Source of the DNA: Candidatus Cloacimonadota bacterium | GTDB lineage: Bacteria; Cloacimonadota; Cloacimonadia; Cloacimonadales; Cloacimonadaceae | Assembly (NCBI GenBank): GCA_027318525.1 | Contig: DAHVPA010000009.1 | Span: forward strand, 1 to 19,795 | Reading direction: 5' to 3' | DNA: 19,795 nt | Part shown: positions 16,351 through 19,795 of the stretch, one piece after another | Layout of the letters: each line of letters starts with the position of its first letter | Position numbering within the stretch: the first letter of the stretch is position 1 | The notes under the pieces: generated by a model | The model's database searches: none | Told to the model about the DNA's origin: nothing | The model's input: the letters and a program-made list of their open reading frames with translations, nothing else | Translations under genes and position numbers: made by a program

Positions 16351-16382
16351 GTTATACCTTTACATTGTGTAAAAGCGGTCAA
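16351..16382 (-). promoter_or_regulatory. Candidate pgpH promoter with palindrome in a 20-bp spacer
   Basis: On the minus strand TTGACC (16382-16377) and TATAAC (16356-16351) are separated by 20 bases. The perfect palindrome TTTACA-TTG-TGTAAA (16359-16373) is centred in that spacer to within half a base. Both hexamers match five of six consensus bases. Long spacers with a centred dyad are the hallmark of MerR-family-controlled promoters. Transcription would start near 16344, about 28 bases before the pgpH ATG. Confidence 0.45.
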
Positions 16383-16418
16383 AACATTCTAAGATTATCC
16401 TCTCACCTTTTTTATCGC

Positions 16419-16475
16419 AGAGAGTATTCAGAGAGTATCAAGAGACTAAGCCTCTGGAAACTCTCTGAAAACTCT
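16419..16475. repeat. AGAGAGT repeat cluster and 16-bp hairpin
   Basis: AGAGAGT occurs at 16419-16425 and 16430-16436, 11 bases apart (one helical turn), and inverted as ACTCTCT at 16460-16466. The segment 16421-16436 pairs with 16460-16475 over 16 bases with one mismatch, around a 23-base loop. No T-run follows on either strand, so it is not a standard terminator. It lies 37 bases upstream of the candidate pgpH -35 and about 170 bases upstream of maf. Confidence 0.55.
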
Positions 16476-16646
16476 TCTACAGAAAAGACCGAGTGGTATG
16501 TTTTAGGTATAGGTAACTTTCCATATAGAAGAATTTTGGGGTTCTGATTATCTATATACAACAAAAAATCTTGCCTGAATGACGACAGCATATTTTGGTG
16601 ATTTGAAAATATGATTTTACTGAAGTATGGAGCGAGATAATAGATA
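16476..16646. other. Spacer before maf without a gene
   Basis: This AT-rich stretch has no supported gene or RNA. A promoter for the maf run is expected here, but I find no convincing pair of hexamers; TTGAAA near 16605 with TATGGA 17 bases on is the best and is weak. Confidence 0.35.
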
Positions 16647-17249
16647 ATGTTGCACAACTTGTTAAACGGGTATGAATTGGTTTTGGCTTCCGCCTCCCCT
16701 CGACGCCAGGAAATTTTCAATATGCTGGGACTGAATCCATTAGTCGTTGTCTCTGATGTTCATGAACCCATTGACCACAGACCGCCATATACATTGGTCT
16801 GCACCCACGCTAAGCACAAAGCGTTGAGTGTTGCATCCCGTTTCAGTTCCTCCGCCGTGATTGTTGCGGCTGATACACTGGTTCAGGTGGAAGGCTTGGT
16901 ATTGGGTAAACCGCAGACCAAAGAAGATGCTAAACGCTATCTGGAAATGCTTTCCGGGAAATCTCACCAGGTATATACCGGAGTGTGTATCCTTCACAAA
17001 AGCATGCAGTTAACCAAATATGCAAAAAGTATTGTAACCTTTCAGAAAATGATTGAGTCTGAAATCCATGACTACGTAGAAACAAAAGAACCTGCAGATA
17101 AAGCAGGAGCTTATGGCATCCAAGGTTATGGCTGCCAATTTATCACAGGCATAAGAGGTTGTTATTTTAACGTTATGGGGTTTCCCGTTAATCTCTTTTA
17201 TTCGATGATTAAAGAATTGTTGCAACCTCCCTTGAACAAGGAAATATGA
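16647..17249 (+). CDS. maf: Maf/YhdE-family nucleoside triphosphate pyrophosphatase
   Basis: Maf proteins hydrolyse dTTP, UTP or modified NTPs to monophosphates, which cleans the nucleotide pool; some affect septation. In this 200-residue protein the signature LVLASASPRRQEIF lies at 11-24 (S15-x-S-PRR), with AADT at 74-77 (D75 the likely catalytic base), GKP at 87-89, DKAGAYGIQGYG (about 151-162) and NVMGFPV near 175-181. The pattern fits the dTTPase/UTPase branch better than the m7GTP branch, which is a moderate inference. The start at ATG 16647 has only a distant GGAG; no better start is available before the signature. It leads the plus-strand run, with the amidohydrolase three bases after its stop. 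Confidence 0.93.
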   Translation: MLHNLLNGYELVLASASPRRQEIFNMLGLNPLVVVSDVHEPIDHRPPYTLVCTHAKHKALSVASRFSSSAVIVAADTLVQVEGLVLGKPQTKEDAKRYLEMLSGKSHQVYTGVCILHKSMQLTKYAKSIVTFQKMIESEIHDYVETKEPADKAGAYGIQGYGCQFITGIRGCYFNVMGFPVNLFYSMIKELLQPPLNKEI

Positions 17250-17252
17250 GAT

Positions 17253-18797
17253 ATGAAACAGATATTTATAAACGCTGCTTTCCACCTGATGGACATAACA
17301 GGCACTGTGGCAAAAGGATTATTAGTAGAAAACGGCAAAATTATCAAGGTGCTGAATGATACCAAGCAGGTTTATCCCGATTATGAATTAGTTGACCTCA
17401 AGGGTAGCTATGTTTATCCAGGATTTATTGATACTCATACACATAGTTTCGAGGGTGGATTATACTCCCAAAGTTTAGACCTCTCCCCCGCCCAAAATAT
17501 CAGCCAGGTTCTGGAAATGTTATCCGACTACTATCAATCAAGAAAACAAGCGCAAGCAATTCAACTGGATGCTTTCAGATTTGATGAGAACAAGATAACG
17601 GAACAGCGTTTCCCCTATTCGTTTGAGCTTGATGAGGTTTGTCCCGATCTTCCACTGGTCTTAAGAAGAATTGATGGTCACTCCAGTCTAATCAACTCCA
17701 AAGCCTGGAAGGTTTTTGGAGCTGCTAATGAATCTGTCGTCAGCAATAAGGAACTGGCTGCTGATCTTACTTCCAGAGTAGTAGGAAAAGCAGATTATTG
17801 GCTGAAGGGTGACCTGAATGATAAGGTGGTGCACTGGTTTCACGCAAGCTGTCCTCCTGAAGAAATCATTCAAGCATATCAAAAAGCAGCTGAAATCGCC
17901 TTAGCTAATGGAATAACTACAATTCATACGATGGTTGGTGATGCACGTGACAGCATAATGCATTATGCTCTTGTGCGCGATAAACTCAAAAGCTTTCCAA
18001 TAGAATTCATACTTTACCCACAAAGCTATAATCTGAAAGCAGCTTTGGATGCCGGAGCAAAGAGAATTGGAGGATGTATCCTGGCGGATGGTGCTCTTGG
18101 CTCATATACAGCAGCTTTGAGTGAACCTTATAACGACAAACCTGATTCCACTGGGAGATTGTATCATGCAGATGGTTTTTGGGAGAACTTTATAACTGAA
18201 GCACATAAACATGATTTGCAGGTTGCAGTTCATTGTATAGGGGATAAAGCAATCAGGCAAATTAATAATGTATATCTCAAATTGGCTCGCCAAAATCATA
18301 AAGATCTAAGGCATGAACTAATTCATTGTGAACTGACCCCGGATACATTAGTGGAAGAAATTTCTGCTTCTGGGGCTATCCCAGTTATGCAACCTGCATT
18401 TGACTTGTATTGGGGTGGTAGCACAGGATTTTACAACAAGGTTCTTGGCACAAATAGAAGTTCACATATGAATCGGTTCAGATCATTTTCGCAAAGAGGA
18501 GTTCAGATTACAGGTGGTTCAGACTGGTATATCACTGAGTTGGATGCCATTCAGGGAATAAATGCAGCCATGCATCATCATACAAATGAAGAGAGATTAA
18601 CTGCTTATGATGCTATCAGTATGTATACCCGCAATGCAGCCCGTCTTTCACATGATGAACATCGCCTTGGACAGTTATCGGAAGGATTTGAAGCAGATAT
18701 GGTCAGCCTTGATAAAAAGATAATGGAAGATGAGGATAAAAACATATGCGTTTTAATGACTTACAAGCTCGGTAAGCTAATTTATGCCAAATCCTGA
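17253..18797 (+). CDS. YtcJ-like amidohydrolase (amidohydrolase_3 family)
   Basis: The 514-residue protein has a metal-dependent hydrolase barrel: GFIDTHTHSFEGG with H62 and H64, the YtcJ-typical RRIDGHSSLINSKAW (138-152), H327 in AVHCIGDKA, H358 in ELIHCEL and D424 in GGSDW. The family includes proteins related to N-substituted formamide deformylase and other amide or ring hydrolases; substrates of most members are unknown, and none can be assigned here. There is no signal peptide, so it is cytoplasmic. AAGGA lies ten bases before ATG 17253, and the gene is three bases after maf and overlaps the next gene by 14 bases, so it belongs to a tight operon with maf, a conserved unknown and gltX. 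Confidence 0.88.
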   Translation: MKQIFINAAFHLMDITGTVAKGLLVENGKIIKVLNDTKQVYPDYELVDLKGSYVYPGFIDTHTHSFEGGLYSQSLDLSPAQNISQVLEMLSDYYQSRKQAQAIQLDAFRFDENKITEQRFPYSFELDEVCPDLPLVLRRIDGHSSLINSKAWKVFGAANESVVSNKELAADLTSRVVGKADYWLKGDLNDKVVHWFHASCPPEEIIQAYQKAAEIALANGITTIHTMVGDARDSIMHYALVRDKLKSFPIEFILYPQSYNLKAALDAGAKRIGGCILADGALGSYTAALSEPYNDKPDSTGRLYHADGFWENFITEAHKHDLQVAVHCIGDKAIRQINNVYLKLARQNHKDLRHELIHCELTPDTLVEEISASGAIPVMQPAFDLYWGGSTGFYNKVLGTNRSSHMNRFRSFSQRGVQITGGSDWYITELDAIQGINAAMHHHTNEERLTAYDAISMYTRNAARLSHDEHRLGQLSEGFEADMVSLDKKIMEDEDKNICVLMTYKLGKLIYAKS

Positions 18798-19335
18798 ACT
18801 CAAATGTCTTCAACCTGCTGATGTTTCAAAAATCATAGAAACAGAGCTTTACTATCATCCAGAAGCACAGCTCTTGGACATGTATAAACTACTCTTGCAG
18901 TCCTATTATGGTCAGGGACACTTCATTCCGGATATCCATCAGGCAGAATCATATCTCAAATATGAACTTTCTATATATATTAACTCTTATCTTCCAGTTA
19001 TACAAGATATCAGCAATGGGTCAGGTCTATACAGAATAAGTCTCGAGGCCATCAGAAACGGCAAAATTGCTCTCGAAGATTTTTTGTTAATATTCGCACG
19101 AGGAATCCAATCTGAAGTAAACTGGCTCTCATGGCAAAACATATGGTCAGAGATAGAAATCATGCTGCTGGACAGATATCCCCAAAAGATGAATAAAGAT
19201 CAGCTTGAACAATGTAAGATGTCAATCAGGCAAAAAAAATGTGTTAGCCATACGGAATGTTTTAAGTTGACATACAATCCTCATTACAGGGTAATGCAGA
19301 TTACTGAAGAAGAAATAAAATATTATAAGATATAA
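18784..19335 (+). CDS. Protein of unknown function, 183 residues
   Basis: I cannot name this protein. It is soluble, mostly helical, without signal peptide or membrane segment. Two segments look conserved-type rather than random: YYHPEAQLLDMYKLLLQSYY followed by GQGHF (about 23-47), and YNPHYRVM (164-171) near the C-terminus. From memory, a widespread hypothetical family shows a similar MQ-x2-D-x-YKL-x-YQ...G-x-GH start and an HPxYRV end; this link is unverified. The invariant-looking His and Tyr residues could mark an active site. It starts 14 bases inside the amidohydrolase end and is followed nine bases later by gltX, whose ribosome site overlaps its stop, so it is almost certainly expressed. 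Confidence 0.78.
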   Translation: MPNPELKCLQPADVSKIIETELYYHPEAQLLDMYKLLLQSYYGQGHFIPDIHQAESYLKYELSIYINSYLPVIQDISNGSGLYRISLEAIRNGKIALEDFLLIFARGIQSEVNWLSWQNIWSEIEIMLLDRYPQKMNKDQLEQCKMSIRQKKCVSHTECFKLTYNPHYRVMQITEEEIKYYKI

Positions 19336-19344
19336 GGATATAGA

Positions 19345-19795
19345 ATGGAAGAAGTTAGAGTCAGGTTTGCTCCCAGCCCAACAGGTTTTTTACATATTGG
19401 TGGTCTGCGAACTGCATTATATGATTATCTATTTGCTAGAAACAAGCATGGTAAAGTTATTCTTCGAATTGAAGATACAGATCAAAACCGGAAAGTTGAA
19501 GGTGCTGTTGAAAACCTGCTGGAATCCTTTAGTAAACTTGATATTGAGTTTGATGAGGGTTCTGGAATTGGAGGAGATTTTGGACCCTATATGCAATCCG
19601 AACGCCTACCTATTTATCATAAACATGCACAGCAACTGCTGGATCAAGGTCATGCCTACCGATGTTTTTGTGATGCAGATACACTTGACCAAATGCGAAA
19701 AGACCTTCAGGCTACAAAGCAGTTTCCAAAATATGACAGAAGATGTCTTGCTCTATCCCGGGAAGAGATTGATTCAAGAATAGCTCGGGGAGATA
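19345..19795 (+). CDS. gltX: Glutamyl-tRNA synthetase, N-terminal part (cut by window edge)
   Basis: The first 150 codons are present, beginning MEEVRVRFAPSPTGFLHIGG. The class I HIGH-type signature is HIGG at 17-20, preceded by APSPTG; RIEDTDQ (41-47) and PYMQSER (81-87) are also GluRS hallmarks. A zinc-site pattern C107-x-C109 and Y130-x3-C134 has the same spacing as the E. coli GluRS zinc ligands. The enzyme charges tRNA(Glu), and possibly also tRNA(Gln) if the organism uses the amidotransferase route; the window does not tell. ATG 19345 has AAGGA six bases upstream, overlapping the stop of the preceding gene, so translation may be coupled. The KMSKS region lies outside the window. Confidence 0.96.
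   Translation, partial: MEEVRVRFAPSPTGFLHIGGLRTALYDYLFARNKHGKVILRIEDTDQNRKVEGAVENLLESFSKLDIEFDEGSGIGGDFGPYMQSERLPIYHKHAQQLLDQGHAYRCFCDADTLDQMRKDLQATKQFPKYDRRCLALSREEIDSRIARGD

Noticed and set aside
16365..16547. Plus-strand 60-codon frame in the same spacer
   Set aside because: No ribosome site, and it runs through the hairpin repeats; the serine- and leucine-rich product is what the repeats would encode by chance.
16412..16720. Minus-strand open frame of about 100 codons across the pgpH-maf spacer
   Set aside because: It overlaps the start of maf in antisense, contains the AGAGAGT hairpin in frame, has no ribosome site, and its product shows no domain-like pattern.

Overview
The window reads as chromosomal DNA from a strictly or mainly anaerobic, AT-rich, Gram-negative bacterium. 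The best guess is a member of Cloacimonadota or a near relative in the FCB group. Clues: a large secreted repeat protein ends in an NYPNPFNP-type FlgD-like Ig/sorting tail, which is common in those lineages; a TonB-ExbB-ExbD set implies an outer membrane; and the only ribonucleotide reductase seen is the oxygen-sensitive class III NrdD/NrdG pair. The taxonomic call is inference. No mobile element, CRISPR array, tRNA or rRNA was found.

Layout. On the minus strand, 1-1201 carries exbB-exbD-tonB, with tonB cut by the window edge. Upstream is serC (1267-2352), whose hairpin terminator sits directly before the exbB ribosome binding site. A spacer with a GC-rich, self-complementary block (2473-2534) separates serC from an overlapping pair: a PHP phosphoesterase and a small two-helix membrane protein with a possible PH-like domain (2597-3966). 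A lone SAM methyltransferase (4162-4959, plus) converges on and overlaps nrdG, which is coupled to nrdD (4946-7804, minus). A divergent spacer then leads to the secreted protein of 16 repeats (8100-11186, plus), closed by a strong convergent terminator.

From 16316 down to 11343 on the minus strand lies a tight five-gene run: pgpH-like 7TM-HD phosphodiesterase, ybeY, CorC/HlyC-type CBS protein, VanZ-like protein and an MlaF-like ABC ATPase without its permease. The pgpH-ybeY-corC order is a common bacterial housekeeping arrangement. Upstream of pgpH is a promoter-like element with a 20-bp spacer holding a centred palindrome, and further up a cluster of AGAGAGT repeats. Divergent from it, on the plus strand, is a run of maf, a YtcJ-type amidohydrolase, a 183-residue protein of unknown function, and the first 150 codons of gltX, which leaves the window.

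The window is mostly housekeeping. I see no clear new multi-gene system. The most notable items are the secreted propeller-like protein, the regulatory architecture before pgpH, the orphan ATPase, and the GC-rich block before serC.
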